Part shown: positions 43,321 to 53,313 of the stretch, piece after piece
Position numbering within the stretch: the stretch's first letter is position 1
Layout of the letters: each line of letters begins with the position of its first letter
Source: Pseudoalteromonas haloplanktis ATCC 14393
GTDB taxonomy: Bacteria > Pseudomonadota > Gammaproteobacteria > Enterobacterales > Alteromonadaceae
Assembly (NCBI RefSeq): GCF_000238355.1
Contig: NZ_AHCA01000005.1
Location: forward strand, 62,001 to 126,000
DNA length: 64,000 nt
Reading direction: 5' to 3'
The notes under the pieces: generated by a model
The model's database searches: none
Told to the model about the DNA's origin: nothing
What the model saw: the letters and a program-made list of their open reading frames with translations, nothing else
Made by a program: the position numbers and the translations under genes

Positions 43321-44301
43321 TTAGTTAGCTGCTAGTGTTTTAAAGTATTGCTCTAATGTCTCGATTTGTGCCTGTGGATTATCGAGAGCATTAAATACTC
43401 GCCTAAACTGACCGTCACTGTCATGGGTTTGCAAATACCAAGATACATGTTTGCGAGCGATGCGCGCTCCCATTGGTTCGCCGTAAAACGCATGAAGGTT
43501 CACTAAGTGTTCCATCAAAATACCACGCACTTCCTCAATCGGAGGTACAGGTAAATGTTCACCGGTTCGCAAATAGTGGTCTATCTCCCTAAATATCCAA
43601 GGGCGACCTTGGGCGGCTCGACCAATCATAATGGCATCTGCACCCGTATAGTCCAAAACCTGCTTTGCTTTTTCAGGAGACGTAATATCTCCATTAGCAA
43701 CGACAGGTATCGACACTGAACGCTTAATATCCCTAATTGTGGCGTATTCTGCTTCACCTTTATACATACATGCGCGTGTACGCCCATGTACGGCTAATGA
43801 AGCTATGCCATAACGTTCAGCTATTCTCGCAATCTCAACACCGTTACGGTTATCCTGATCCCATCCAGTTCGGATTTTCAGTGTTACAGGTACTTCAACA
43901 GCGCTAACCACTGCATCTATAATCTCTTCCACTAAATCAGGAAACTGTAGCAAGGCGGAGCCTGCGAGTTTCTTGTTCACTTTCTTAGCTGGGCACCCCA
44001 TATTAATATCTATGATTTGTGCACCATTAGTTACATTGAATTGTGCGGCCTGAGCCATAAGCTCAGGATCAGCTCCTGCGATTTGCACCGCGCGTATTCC
44101 CGATTCACCACTATGGTCCATACGGTTCATCGATTTTTCGGTTTTCCATACCAAAGGATTTGACGAGAGCATTTCAGACACAGCAAGCCCTGCACCTAAG
44201 CGACGGCAAAGTTGTCTAAATGGTCTATCAGTAATTCCCGCCATAGGCGCTACAATTACATTGTTTTCTAATTGGTATGATCCGATACGCACTGTATTCA
44301 A
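43321..44301 (-). CDS. dusB: tRNA-dihydrouridine synthase B
   Basis: A protein of about 326 residues that reduces a uridine (position 17 in E. coli) in tRNA using FMN and NADPH. Visible motifs are [37 protein letters not shown] with the catalytic cysteine, and [13 protein letters not shown] prefer a TTG start at 44301, with GAGG 4 bases upstream; the longer TTG at 44316 and a GTG at 44292 (closest to the E. coli start, RIG-YQL) are alternatives. First gene of the dusB-fis operon, with prmA further upstream on the same strand. Confidence 0.95.
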   Translation of the reverse strand: MNTVRIGSYQLENNVIVAPMAGITDRPFRQLCRRLGAGLAVSEMLSSNPLVWKTEKSMNRMDHSGESGIRAVQIAGADPELMAQAAQFNVTNGAQIIDINMGCPAKKVNKKLAGSALLQFPDLVEEIIDAVVSAVEVPVTLKIRTGWDQDNRNGVEIARIAERYGIASLAVHGRTRACMYKGEAEYATIRDIKRSVSIPVVANGDITSPEKAKQVLDYTGADAIMIGRAAQGRPWIFREIDHYLRTGEHLPVPPIEEVRGILMEHLVNLHAFYGEPMGARIARKHVSWYLQTHDSDGQFRRVFNALDNPQAQIETLEQYFKTLAAN

Positions 44302-44503
44302 TAGGCCTCTTTTCAAGGGGCGCTAAGTTTACGGTTTTTTTTGCAAAAATCAAAGGCTATAAATTGAACAAAAGTGACTTTTTTTTGGCTTTTGTGTATT
44401 GACATTTGATAACAGTTTGACGAATGGCTTTATTTGTCTGAATTTTATACAGAACTAATTTACGATAAGAAAATCATTCTGTTTAGCAGTGTGTAAATAA
44501 TAG

Positions 44504-44530
44504 GTAAAGCCTGTTAATTACAGGCTTTAC
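44504..44530 (-). terminator. Hairpin after prmA
   Basis: GTAAAGCCTGT pairs exactly with ACAGGCTTTAC around a 5-base loop, 44 bases after the prmA stop. The T run is weak, so it may be a processing or attenuation hairpin rather than a strong terminator. Confidence 0.65.
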
Positions 44531-44574
44531 ATGGTGGTTTTGAGTTAATGATCTTACGCATTTACAGTAGTTAA

Positions 44575-45456
44575 TTATGCGTGTTTAGTCCCGCTAACAC
44601 GGGTCCACTCACCTTCAACGGCTATGTCATCAAGGGTTAAAAATGGTGCATAAACATCAGCTACAGACTGTGCTTGTTCTTCTAAAATACCTGACATAGC
44701 AATTTTACCGCCAGGTTTTAATAAGCCCAATATTACATTATGCAGTTCACGTAATGGCGCAGCTAAAATATTAGCCACCACAATATCGGCGGTAAATTCA
44801 GGCTGGTTTTCTGGCAGATAAACTTCAAGCTTGTCGGCAACACCGTTGCGTTGTGCGTTATCAAGGCTGGCTTCAAGCGCTTGAGGGTCGATATCTATAC
44901 CAATCATGCGCTCAGCACCGAGTTTGATTGCTGCAATGCCTAAAATGCCTGAGCCACAGCCAAAGTCGACCACGGTTTTACCCGTTAAATCTTGGCTTTC
45001 AAGCCATTTTAAACACAAAGCGGTGGTGGCATGAGTACCAGTACCAAACGCAAGGCCAGGATCAAGTAGCACGTTAACGGCGTCAGGATCTGGAATGTCA
45101 CGCCAGCTTGGACAAATCCATAATTTTTCGCCAAACTGAATAGGGTGGAAGTTATCCATCCATTCACGTTCCCAGTCTTTATCCTCTAGTTGCTCTATTT
45201 TGTATACTAGCGTGTCTTTTAGCTCGTCATGGCGTTTTAATAGCGCAATCACGGCATTCATATCGTGGTTAGCTTCGAATAGACCAATTACGGTAGTGTC
45301 AGCCCAAAATTCGACCGTGCCAATTTTTGGTTCATAAATAGGGGTATCTTTAGCATCAATAAAGGTAACAGATGCACTACCTGCTGCCATTAATAGGTCG
45401 CTTACTGCATCAGCGGTAGTGGCATTTGCATTGATACGAATTTGGATCCAAGCCAT
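44575..45456 (-). CDS. prmA: Ribosomal protein L11 methyltransferase
   Basis: A 293-residue enzyme that trimethylates ribosomal protein L11. The N-terminal L11-binding domain (about 1-60, [22 protein letters not shown]) precedes a SAM domain with [20 protein letters not shown] (about 164-183) and [34 protein letters not shown] is the family hallmark. Length equals E. coli PrmA (293). The ATG is preceded by CAGGAAATAATC. Situated upstream of dusB-fis as in many gammaproteobacteria. Confidence 0.97.
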   Translation of the reverse strand: MAWIQIRINANATTADAVSDLLMAAGSASVTFIDAKDTPIYEPKIGTVEFWADTTVIGLFEANHDMNAVIALLKRHDELKDTLVYKIEQLEDKDWEREWMDNFHPIQFGEKLWICPSWRDIPDPDAVNVLLDPGLAFGTGTHATTALCLKWLESQDLTGKTVVDFGCGSGILGIAAIKLGAERMIGIDIDPQALEASLDNAQRNGVADKLEVYLPENQPEFTADIVVANILAAPLRELHNVILGLLKPGGKIAMSGILEEQAQSVADVYAPFLTLDDIAVEGEWTRVSGTKHA

Positions 45457-45475
45457 GATTATTTCCTGTAAATAG

Positions 45476-45501
45476 AAAAAAGGCCGCTACAGCGGCCTTT
45501 T
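45476..45501 (-). terminator. Terminator after rpoD
   Basis: AAAAGGCCGCT pairs with AGCGGCCTTTT around AC, with six T following on the minus strand. It lies 22 bases after the rpoD stop. Confidence 0.9.
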
Positions 45502-45522
45502 GATTATGTTTTTAGCAGCTAA

Positions 45523-47367
45523 TTACTTAGCGTCTAAGAAGCTTTTCAGTAAGTCAGAGCGAGAAGGGTGGCGTAGTTTACGCAGTGCCTTCGCTTCGAT
45601 TTGACGAATACGCTCACGGGTTACGTCAAACTGTTTACCTACTTCTTCTAGGGTATGGTCAGTATTCATATCGATACCAAAACGCATACGTAATACTTTT
45701 GCTTCACGGGCGGTAAGGCCTGCTAGCACATCGTTGGTAGCACCACGAAGAGACTCCATTGTTGCCGAATCAATTGGCGAATCAATAGTGGTGTCTTCGA
45801 TAAAGTCACCTAAGTGCGAATCTTCATCATCACCGATTGGTGTTTCCATTGAAATTGGCTCTTTTGCGATTTTAAGTACCTTACGGATCTTATCCTCAGG
45901 CATCATCATGCGCTCTGCTAATTCTTCTGGATTTGGCTCACGACCCATTTCTTGCAGCATTTGACGAGAAATACGATTAAGTTTGTTAATCGTTTCAATC
46001 ATATGTACCGGAATACGGATTGTACGCGCTTGGTCAGCGATAGAGCGGGTGATTGCTTGACGGATCCACCATGTAGCATAAGTTGAAAACTTATAACCAC
46101 GGCGATATTCAAACTTATCAACGGCTTTCATCAAACCAATGTTACCTTCTTGGATTAAGTCCAAAAATTGTAAGCCACGGTTGGTGTATTTTTTAGCAAT
46201 TGAAATTACAAGACGTAAGTTAGCTTCAACCATTTCTTTTTTCGCACGGCGAGCTTTCGCTTCACCAATGCTCATGCGGCGGTTAATGTCTTTAATACGT
46301 TCAATGCTTAAGCCTGTGCTTTCTTCTATTACACACAGTTTATTAATACAACGAATGATTTCTGGTTTGATTTCATCTAACTTCGCTGAATATTTTTCAT
46401 TAGCAGCGATTTCAAGGTCAATCCACGCAGTATCAGTTTCATTGTTAGCAAAATGCTTAACAAAAGTTTTCTTTGGTAATTTAGCAATTTGTACAGCTTG
46501 CTTCATGATGATACGTTCTTGCACACGCACTCTATCCATCATTTCACGCATGTTATTAACCATGCGGTCAAACTGTTTTGGTACTAATTTAAATGTTCTG
46601 AATAGTTCACCAATTTCAAAAATCGCGGCTTGTGATTCAGGGTGTGAACGACCTTTACTTTCAAATGTGTCGCGTGCTTTATTGTAAAGATCACGAAGAT
46701 TTTCAAAGTGTACACGGGCCTCTTCAGGATCTGGGCCGGTATCTACTTCTTCATCGTCTTCATCATCATCACTATCCACATCATCGTCGTCTTCATCATC
46801 AAGCTCTTTTTCGCTTAATTCAGAACCAATGTGCGTGGCTGAAATAGGGGCTTCATCTTCATTAGGATCAAAGAAACCAGAAATAATGTCGCTTAAGCGC
46901 ATCTCTTCTGCTTCAAATTTATCCCACTGCTCAAGAAGATAAGTAATTGCTTCAGGGTATTCAGCAACCGATATTTGTACTTGGTTGATCCCTTCTTCAA
47001 TACGCTTGGCGATAACAATTTCGCCTTCACGGGTAAGTAGTTCAACAGTACCCATTTCACGCATGTACATACGAACCGGATCCGTAGTACGGCCGATTTC
47101 TTTATCTACAGTAGCAAGCGCAGCGGCTGCAGCTTCTGCTGCGTCTTCATCTGTTGTCGTTTCTTGCATCATCAATTCATCGGCATCAGGCGCATTTTCG
47201 CTAACCTTGATACCCATATCATTGATCATGCTAATGATATCTTCTACTTGATCTGAATCGATAATATCTTGTGGAAGGTGATCATTAACTTCTGCAAAAG
47301 TTAAGTAACCTTGCTCTTTACCTTTTTGAATCAGAAGTTTTAATTGTGACTGAGGAGTTGGATCCAT
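45523..47367 (-). CDS. rpoD: RNA polymerase primary sigma factor (sigma 70)
   Basis: A protein of 614 residues. Region 1.1 begins [20 protein letters not shown], parallel to E. coli [13 protein letters not shown], so I chose the ATG at 47367 and not the frame start 12 codons upstream. The acidic non-conserved insert is present (a D/E run around residues 190-215). Regions 2 to 4 are intact: [23 protein letters not shown] (2.3-2.4 core, shown in outline), [13 protein letters not shown], and the 4.2 helix-turn-helix [20 protein letters not shown]. Last gene of the rpsU-yqeY-dnaG-rpoD macromolecular synthesis group. Confidence 0.98.
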   Translation of the reverse strand: MDPTPQSQLKLLIQKGKEQGYLTFAEVNDHLPQDIIDSDQVEDIISMINDMGIKVSENAPDADELMMQETTTDEDAAEAAAAALATVDKEIGRTTDPVRMYMREMGTVELLTREGEIVIAKRIEEGINQVQISVAEYPEAITYLLEQWDKFEAEEMRLSDIISGFFDPNEDEAPISATHIGSELSEKELDDEDDDDVDSDDDEDDEEVDTGPDPEEARVHFENLRDLYNKARDTFESKGRSHPESQAAIFEIGELFRTFKLVPKQFDRMVNNMREMMDRVRVQERIIMKQAVQIAKLPKKTFVKHFANNETDTAWIDLEIAANEKYSAKLDEIKPEIIRCINKLCVIEESTGLSIERIKDINRRMSIGEAKARRAKKEMVEANLRLVISIAKKYTNRGLQFLDLIQEGNIGLMKAVDKFEYRRGYKFSTYATWWIRQAITRSIADQARTIRIPVHMIETINKLNRISRQMLQEMGREPNPEELAERMMMPEDKIRKVLKIAKEPISMETPIGDDEDSHLGDFIEDTTIDSPIDSATMESLRGATNDVLAGLTAREAKVLRMRFGIDMNTDHTLEEVGKQFDVTRERIRQIEAKALRKLRHPSRSDLLKSFLDAK

Positions 47368-47491
47368 AGAGATTGTTTCTTCCACTCTGATAAGTTGATA
47401 CAACAGGCGCCAGCTTGCTTATTTATTAAGCCAAGCTAAGTATAATGTGACGCAGTGAATAGCACAGTATAACAGTATAAATCATTTTTGA

Positions 47492-49243
47492 CTAGTTGTT
47501 AGTGCCTTTTAAAGCTTGTGTTAAGAGATGACATTCAAGTCGCTCTTCACCATTCAAGCCTTGAGTCTTGTCTTTTATTAATAGGGTCTCGAGTCGATAA
47601 TTTAAACACTGATCTTCAATAAATTTAAAAGTATTTTTAAATTCAGCTTCTAAACGGTCGTCGTTGATCTCATGTCGCCATGTTGCTAGTTTGATCAATG
47701 CTTCATATTCAGGTGTTTCGCGAAATGATTCAAGTAATTGCGCGGTGGTTATCGGTGATTTTTGTAATGCGTAATGCTGTAACTTAATTAGTAACGCGAT
47801 ACCAGCAATGTTCATTTGTGCTAAATCAGGTAAGTAAGGTACTGCGTGAGCGAGTTGCGGATGTTGGATCAACAGGCCAATGGCACGGCGCATAGGTGTA
47901 ATTTTAAATTTTCGCTCAATAGCATGCTGTTGTTTGGGCGTTTTCAAGCGATTATTGAGTTGCTCTTTAGTGCGACCAATTAAGCGTCCTAAATGCTCTA
48001 GTAGGTTCTCTTGATAAAACTCGCTAGGGATTTTTTCAACTAACGGTAATACCGCGCTGAGTAACTTTGCTTTTCCTGCGTCGGTCGTTAAGTCAATTTC
48101 TTGGCTGAGTTTATTAAACAGCACTTTGGTAAAGTTATCAGCTTGCGATAAACGCTGTTCAAACGCGTCTTTACCTTCTTTTTGTACTAGAGAATCAGGG
48201 TCTTCGCCATCGGGTAAAAATACAAATTGTAATGCTTTACCGTCATTTAGGTAAGGTAGGGCATTTTCAAGTGCTCGCCATGCTGCATCACGCCCGGCAC
48301 GGTCGCCATCGTAACAGCAAATTACACGGTCTGTGGTTCTAAATAGCGTATGCATGTGCTCGGCTGTGGTGGCTGTTCCTAGTGCTGCTACTGCGTATTC
48401 TATACCTTGCTCACTGAGCGCCACTACGTCCATATAACCTTCTACAATAAGGATATGGTCTAGTTTTTTATGGGCTTGTTTAGCCTCGTATAAACCATAC
48501 AGTTCAAAGCCCTTATGGAAAATTCGGGTTTCCGGCGAGTTTAAATATTTTGGGCCTTGGTCAGCTTGCATTACACGACCACCAAAGGCGATAACACGAC
48601 CTCGCTTATCACGAATAGGGAACATTAATCGATCACGGAAAAAGTCGAACTGCCGCCCAGGGGTTTTCTCTGACGCCAACTTTAGTTCAACGAGTTGCTC
48701 TTTTTGTTCTTTATTACGACCTAATTGTTGGCATAGGCCCTCCCACTCGCTGGGAGCATAGCCAATCATAAACTTTTTAACGGTTTCACCGCTTAATCCC
48801 CGGCCTTTTACATAGTTTATGACGGTGGCTGAATTAGCATGATGCTTTAACTGATGTTGATAAAAACGTGCAGCATGCAGCATCAAATCGTAATCAGAGC
48901 GCTTTTGCTCTGCTGTACGCTCTGGGCCACTGCTTGTGCCTTGCTCGCGCGGCACATCAAGATTCATGAGGCTGGCAAGTTCTTCAATTGCGTCAACAAA
49001 CTCAAGTTTGTCGTATTCCATTACAAATGAAATAGCGTTGCCATTGGCACCACAGCCAAAGCAATGATAAAACTGTTTGTCTTGAGATACAGTAAATGAT
49101 GGTGATTTTTCGTTATGAAAAGGGCAGCAGGCTTGGTAATCTTTGCCCGCTTTTTTTAAGCCAATTTTGGAGTCTATTAGCTCAACAATATCGGTTCTGG
49201 CAAGTAAGTCGTCTATAAAATTACGTGGGATCTTTCCAGCCAT
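47492..49243 (-). CDS. dnaG: DNA primase
   Basis: A 583-residue primase that makes RNA primers at the replication fork. The N-terminal zinc domain has CCPFHNEKSPSF and FHCFGCGANGNAISF-like HCFGCGANG (about 61-69). The TOPRIM core has ILIVEGYMDVVAL (about 263-275) and CCYDGDRAGRDAAWRA. The C-terminal helicase-binding domain follows from about residue 440. Length equals the E. coli enzyme within two residues (581). It lies 124 bases upstream of rpoD, and a 162-bp repeat element separates it from yqeY. Confidence 0.98.
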   Translation of the reverse strand: MAGKIPRNFIDDLLARTDIVELIDSKIGLKKAGKDYQACCPFHNEKSPSFTVSQDKQFYHCFGCGANGNAISFVMEYDKLEFVDAIEELASLMNLDVPREQGTSSGPERTAEQKRSDYDLMLHAARFYQHQLKHHANSATVINYVKGRGLSGETVKKFMIGYAPSEWEGLCQQLGRNKEQKEQLVELKLASEKTPGRQFDFFRDRLMFPIRDKRGRVIAFGGRVMQADQGPKYLNSPETRIFHKGFELYGLYEAKQAHKKLDHILIVEGYMDVVALSEQGIEYAVAALGTATTAEHMHTLFRTTDRVICCYDGDRAGRDAAWRALENALPYLNDGKALQFVFLPDGEDPDSLVQKEGKDAFEQRLSQADNFTKVLFNKLSQEIDLTTDAGKAKLLSAVLPLVEKIPSEFYQENLLEHLGRLIGRTKEQLNNRLKTPKQQHAIERKFKITPMRRAIGLLIQHPQLAHAVPYLPDLAQMNIAGIALLIKLQHYALQKSPITTAQLLESFRETPEYEALIKLATWRHEINDDRLEAEFKNTFKFIEDQCLNYRLETLLIKDKTQGLNGEERLECHLLTQALKGTNN

Positions 49244-49282
49244 TGGTAAAGTCTAGTCCTGAGATAAATAGAAAAATGGTTT

Positions 49283-49444
49283 ATACCAATCGACTTAAAT
49301 ATTTAACCATTCTAGCGGGCTAAATAAAGCGCTAACTGCGTTATAAATTTTTCATGTAGAACAACTACATTTCAAAATTTATGCCTTGTTATCACTCCAT
49401 TTATCTGTCGCTATAAATGGTCAGTAACTTAACACGATTGGTAT
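49283..49444. mobile_element. MITE-like element, 162 bp
   Basis: The ends ATACCAATCG and CGATTGGTAT are perfect 10-base terminal inverted repeats; similarity continues inward to TTAA and ACCATT. The interior holds a second inverted repeat (AAATTTTTCATGTAG facing CTACATTTCAAAATTT). It has no coding capacity. The arrangement fits a non-autonomous miniature inverted-repeat element. Elements with this kind of ATACCAAT terminus are, to my memory, frequent in Alteromonadales genomes. A TA target duplication is possible but not clear. Confidence 0.75.
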
Positions 49445-49503
49445 TAGTTCTACAAATTTAGATTTGAACACAAATGCTATTTTTATTAAAGCTAAAAACG
49501 AAG

Positions 49504-49526
49504 AAACCGAGCACATGGCTCGGTTT
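49504..49526 (-). terminator. Terminator after yqeY
   Basis: AAACCGAGC pairs with GCTCGGTTT around ACATG, 30 bases after the yqeY stop. A T-rich stretch follows on the minus strand. Confidence 0.75.
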
Positions 49527-49555
49527 GCTTAATCATACATCTGTATGTGGGAGTA

Positions 49556-50002
49556 TTAGGCTGTTAATCGTTGCTTAATTAAACCTGAAATTTTGCCTAA
49601 ATCGGCGCGACCTTCAGCTTTGCTTTTGATTATACCCATTACTTTACCCATGTCTTGCATACCGGCTGCGTTTGTATCAGCAATAGCCGCATCAATGAGA
49701 GCAATGATTTCATCTTCACTCAGTTGTTGAGGTAAAAATTCTTCAAGTGCTGCTATTTCATTGGCTTCAATTTCGGCTAAATCTTCACGGCCAGCATCTT
49801 TGTACTGAGTGTAAGAATCACGGCGTTGTTTAACAAGCTTCACTAATACTGCGGTAATACCGTCATCATCAAGTGTTATTTGCTCGTCAATTTCACGCTG
49901 CTTGATTGCAGCAAGTACCATGCGAATTGGATTAAGACGTTGTTTGTCTTTCGCTTTCATCGCATCTTTTTGCGCATCTTTTAGCTTTATTAAAAGGCTC
50001 AT
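49556..50002 (-). CDS. yqeY: YqeY/GatB-domain protein
   Basis: A 148-residue cytoplasmic protein with the YqeY family outline: SLLIKLKDAQKDAMKAKDK at the start, RMVLAAIKQREID, a lysine-rich middle and the C-terminal MQDMGKVMGIIKSKAEGRAD (tRNA amidotransferase-tail-like GatB/YqeY domain). Its role is not well established; a link to tRNA metabolism is suggested by the GatB relation. It sits 20 bases after rpsU, a common arrangement in bacteria of this group. Confidence 0.92.
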   Translation of the reverse strand: MSLLIKLKDAQKDAMKAKDKQRLNPIRMVLAAIKQREIDEQITLDDDGITAVLVKLVKQRRDSYTQYKDAGREDLAEIEANEIAALEEFLPQQLSEDEIIALIDAAIADTNAAGMQDMGKVMGIIKSKAEGRADLGKISGLIKQRLTA

Positions 50003-50022
50003 TTATACAAGACCAATACTGA

Positions 50023-50238
50023 TCAATATAATTTAACGCGACGTGCGTTATCGCGAGAAAGCTTCTTCATGTGACGCTTAACCGCTGCAGCTTTTTTACG
50101 CTTACGCTCAGCTGTTGGCTTTTCATAGTGCTCGCGACGACGAACTTCTGAAAGGATACCTGCTTTTTCACATGAACGCTTGAAGCGACGAAGTGCTACG
50201 TCAAACGGTTCGTTCTCTCTTACTTTAATTACTGGCAT
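50023..50238 (-). CDS. rpsU: 30S ribosomal protein S21
   Basis: A 71-residue basic protein identical in length to E. coli S21. [20 protein letters not shown] opens it and [19 protein letters not shown] follows, both nearly invariant. It binds the 30S platform and helps mRNA selection. First gene of the rpsU-yqeY-dnaG-rpoD group. Confidence 0.98.
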
Positions 50239-50402
50239 TAAAAATTCACCTACCTAAATAATGAGCGTTGCTCAAGTTGATCAAACAATGATCAAGTGGT
50301 TCAAAAATGGTGCAGTATTGTAATCCGAAGCTACACCACATGTAAAGGATAAATATAAGTCTGTTCTTATAGGAACCCTAAAATATTTGTATGTTACTAA
50401 TT

Positions 50403-51002
50403 TCACTGTAATTCATAGAGGCGGGAAAGTACTTGCCCAGCTACTTTTTCTTTTAGTAACAGCCAATTGCTTGGTGTGTGTAATGCTGGCATGTCGCTTT
50501 CTACTTCGACGTAAATAAGAGCATTTTTATCTAACCAAGCATTATGTGTGAGTAAATCACAGCATTGTTGTGCCAGACCTTGACGAAATGGTGGGTCAAT
50601 AAACACTAAATTAAATTGTTGCTGATGTGGATTTTTACTTAAAAATTGTAAACTGTCAGTACACACAACTTCTGCATTAGTGAGCTTTAACGTTTCTATA
50701 TTGGCTTTTAGTTGCGTCGCAGCGAGTTTGTCCATTTCTAAAAAGCAGGCCGATTGAGCAAAGCGAGATAATGCTTCAAACCCTAATCCGCCCGATCCTG
50801 CAAAACAATCGAGTACTTTGGCATCACGTGTATCTTGCATTAACCAGTTAAAGACCGTTTCTTTGATGCGGTCTGTGGTTGGGCGCAAGCCTTGCACATC
50901 TTTTACAGGTAGTTTTCGGCCACGAAATTGCCCACTAATGATCCTAATAACGCCATCATTAGTTTTATTACTCATTTGTTTTTGTGGTGATTTATTTCTC
51001 AT
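50403..51002 (-). CDS. rsmD: 16S rRNA (guanine966-N2)-methyltransferase
   Basis: A 199-residue enzyme. The RsmD outline is clear: RIISGQFRGRKLPV, LRPTTDRIKETVFNWL, SAM motif VLDCFAGSGGLGFEALSR (about 63-80) and catalytic FIDPPF (about 133-138), a D/N-PP-F/Y motif for amino-methylation of guanine. It modifies G966 of 16S rRNA. The ATG at 51002 has GAG upstream; ATG at 50975 is less likely. It is divergent from ftsY, the usual arrangement (rsmD-ftsY). Confidence 0.95.
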   Translation of the reverse strand: MRNKSPQKQMSNKTNDGVIRIISGQFRGRKLPVKDVQGLRPTTDRIKETVFNWLMQDTRDAKVLDCFAGSGGLGFEALSRFAQSACFLEMDKLAATQLKANIETLKLTNAEVVCTDSLQFLSKNPHQQQFNLVFIDPPFRQGLAQQCCDLLTHNAWLDKNALIYVEVESDMPALHTPSNWLLLKEKVAGQVLSRLYELQ

Positions 51003-51212
51003 TTAGCTCACTAAAAAATGGTATCTAGAATCTAGCTCAGATAATATTGTACACATAAAGCAGCAGGTCATTTTTCAACTGCACTAAAAGTGTTACTATG
51101 AGCATCTTAGACAATATGGTGTGATTATTACGGCTAAGTTTTAATTCAGGCTGCAAATTCACACATTATTTCCGTTAGTTTATCAGATTTTTATAAGTGG
51201 TTATTAGCAAGT

Positions 51213-53261
51213 ATGGCAAAAAAAAGTAAATTCCTGTCTTGGTTCGGCTTTGGTAAGTCAGATAAAAATCAACAAACAGAGCAAAACACCGAAGAGGTCA
51301 ATAACCAACAAGCTGAAGCTGAGGGTTTAGAGCAAGAGCGACTTGCTGCAGAACAAGCAGAAGCAGAGCGTTTAGAGCAACAGCAACTTGCTGAAGAGCA
51401 AGCGCAACGTGAAGCAGAACGCATTGCAGCAGAAAAGGCGGAAGCCGAGCGTGTTGCAATTGCAAATGCTGAATTAGCCGCAGCTGAAAAAGCAGAGCAA
51501 CAACGTCGTGACGAAGCAGCTCGTTTAGCTGAGCAACAAGAAGCTATGTTGTTAGAGCAAGAACGACAAGCTGCTGAGCAAGCGCAACGTGAAGCTGAAC
51601 GCATTGCAGCAGAAAAGGCAGAAGCCGAACGTGCAGAGCAACAGCGCATTGCTACAGAAAAGGCAGAAGCTGAGCGTTTAGAGCAAGAGCAGCTACTCGC
51701 AGCAGAGCAGGCTGAGCAACTTCGTCGTGAGCAAGCTGAGCGCTTAGCACAGCAAGAAGAAGCAATGCGTTTGGAACTTGAGCGCAAAGCTGCAGAGCAA
51801 GCGCAACATGATGCTGAATTAGAACAACAACGCATTGCGACTGAAAAGGCTGAACGTGTAGAGCAAGAGCGCATTGCTGCAGAGAAAGCAGAGGTTGAAC
51901 GTGTAGAGCAAGAACGTATCGCTGCAGAGAAAGCAGAGGCTGAACGTGTAGAGCAAGAGCGTATCGCTGCAGAAAAAGCAGAGGCTGAACGTGTAGAGCA
52001 AGAACGTATTGCCGCAGAGAAAGCAGAGGCTGAACGTGTAGAGCAAGAGCGTATCGCTGCAGAGAAAGCAGAGGCTGAACGTGTAGAGCAAGAGCGTATC
52101 GCTGCAGAGAAAGCAGAGGCTGAACGTGTAGAGCAAGAGCGTATCGCTGCAGAAAAAGCAGAGGCTAAACGTGTAGAACAAGAACGCATTGCAGCAGAGC
52201 AAGCTGAGGCTGAGCGTGTAGAACAAGCACGTATTGCAGCAGAGCAAGCAGAAGTTGAACGTGTAGAGCAAGAACGCTTAACTGCAGAGCTTGCCAAAGA
52301 TGAAGCTAAACAGGCAGAAAAGCCTAAAAAAGAAGGGTTTTTCGCACGCCTTAAAAAAGGTTTACTGAAAACCAAAGTAAATTTAGGTTCTGGTTTTGCA
52401 TCGATTTTTAGTGGTAAGAAAATTGATGATGAATTATTTGAAGATCTTGAAACCCAGCTATTAACAGCCGACTTAGGTGTTGATACCACCATGAAGCTGA
52501 TTGACCGTCTGACTGATGCTGCCAATCGCAAGCAATTAAAAGATGGTGATGCGCTGTATGAGTTAATGAAGCAAGAAATGGCGGCTATGCTTAAAACGGC
52601 AGAGCAACCATTAGAAATTCCTGCTGATAAAAAGCCTTTTGTGATATTGATGGTAGGGGTTAACGGAGTGGGTAAAACGACCACTATTGGTAAACTTGCT
52701 AAGCAATTTCAAGATCAAGGTAAATCAGTAATGCTTGCTGCGGGTGATACCTTCCGAGCTGCAGCTGTTGAGCAATTACAAGTGTGGGGTGAGCGTAATC
52801 AAATCCCTGTAATTGCACAACACACGGGGGCAGACAGTGCTTCAGTGGTCTTTGACGCATTTCAAGCTGCAAAAGCTCGAAATGTAGATGTATTAATTGC
52901 CGATACAGCTGGGCGCTTGCAAAATAAAGATAACCTAATGCAAGAGCTTGAAAAAATAGCTCGCGTAATGAAGAAAATTGATGCCGATGCACCACATGAA
53001 GTAATGTTAACTATCGATGCGGGCACCGGACAAAATGCCATTAGCCAAGTTAATTTATTTAATCAATGCGTGGGTCTTACCGGGATCACTTTATCTAAGT
53101 TAGACGGTACAGCTAAAGGTGGAGTTATCTTCGCTGTGGCAGATAAGTTTAATATTCCGATCCGCTATATTGGTGTGGGTGAAGGCATTGAAGATTTACG
53201 CGCATTTAATAGCAATGACTTCATTGATGCGCTATTTAGCCAAGATGAGGACGAAGTTTAA
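51213..53261 (+). CDS. ftsY: Signal recognition particle receptor FtsY with expanded A domain
   Basis: A 682-residue SRP receptor, longer than E. coli FtsY (497) because of its acidic N-terminal A domain. Residues about 20-370 are almost wholly A/E/R/Q repeats, including ten copies of a 15-residue unit VEQERIAAEKAEAER, predicted as a long helix or coiled coil. The NG domain (about 375-682) is normal: GVNGVGKTTTIGKLAKQF, AAGDTFRAAAVEQL, DTAGRLQNKDNLM, TKLDGTAKGGV and LSGDEDE-like end. The GTPase docks ribosome-SRP complexes at SecYEG. The 45-bp DNA repeats are nearly identical, so length may vary between strains. A terminator follows. Confidence 0.97.
   Translation: MAKKSKFLSWFGFGKSDKNQQTEQNTEEVNNQQAEAEGLEQERLAAEQAEAERLEQQQLAEEQAQREAERIAAEKAEAERVAIANAELAAAEKAEQQRRDEAARLAEQQEAMLLEQERQAAEQAQREAERIAAEKAEAERAEQQRIATEKAEAERLEQEQLLAAEQAEQLRREQAERLAQQEEAMRLELERKAAEQAQHDAELEQQRIATEKAERVEQERIAAEKAEVERVEQERIAAEKAEAERVEQERIAAEKAEAERVEQERIAAEKAEAERVEQERIAAEKAEAERVEQERIAAEKAEAERVEQERIAAEKAEAKRVEQERIAAEQAEAERVEQARIAAEQAEVERVEQERLTAELAKDEAKQAEKPKKEGFFARLKKGLLKTKVNLGSGFASIFSGKKIDDELFEDLETQLLTADLGVDTTMKLIDRLTDAANRKQLKDGDALYELMKQEMAAMLKTAEQPLEIPADKKPFVILMVGVNGVGKTTTIGKLAKQFQDQGKSVMLAAGDTFRAAAVEQLQVWGERNQIPVIAQHTGADSASVVFDAFQAAKARNVDVLIADTAGRLQNKDNLMQELEKIARVMKKIDADAPHEVMLTIDAGTGQNAISQVNLFNQCVGLTGITLSKLDGTAKGGVIFAVADKFNIPIRYIGVGEGIEDLRAFNSNDFIDALFSQDEDEV
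51858..52307 (+). repeat. 45-bp in-frame tandem repeat inside ftsY, 10 units
   Basis: Ten consecutive 45-base units encode VEQERIAAEKAEAER and variants; units 2 to 6 are identical at the protein level and nearly so in DNA. Units 8-10 are more diverged (EQAEAER, EQAEVER, ELAKDEA). A less regular AEAER-rich stretch precedes them (51300-51857). Confidence 0.92.
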
Positions 53262-53266
53262 TTTTC

Positions 53267-53289
53267 AAAAGGGAGCTTGCTCCCTTTTT
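53267..53289 (+). terminator. Terminator after ftsY
   Basis: AAAAGGGAGC pairs exactly with GCTCCCTTTT around TT, followed by T. It lies 5 bases after the ftsY stop and before ftsE, so ftsE may have its own promoter or depend on read-through. Confidence 0.9.
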
Positions 53290-53313
53290 AGCTGCGGATG
53301 ATTGATAACTAAA

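Noticed and set aside
46139..46687. A 182-codon plus-strand open frame inside rpoD
   Set aside because: Antisense shadow of conserved sigma-70 regions 1.2 to 2.
51269..52684. A 471-codon open frame on the minus strand opposite ftsY
   Set aside because: It consists of serine/alanine/cysteine repeats that are the antisense reading of the 45-bp repeats; no ribosome site or family features.
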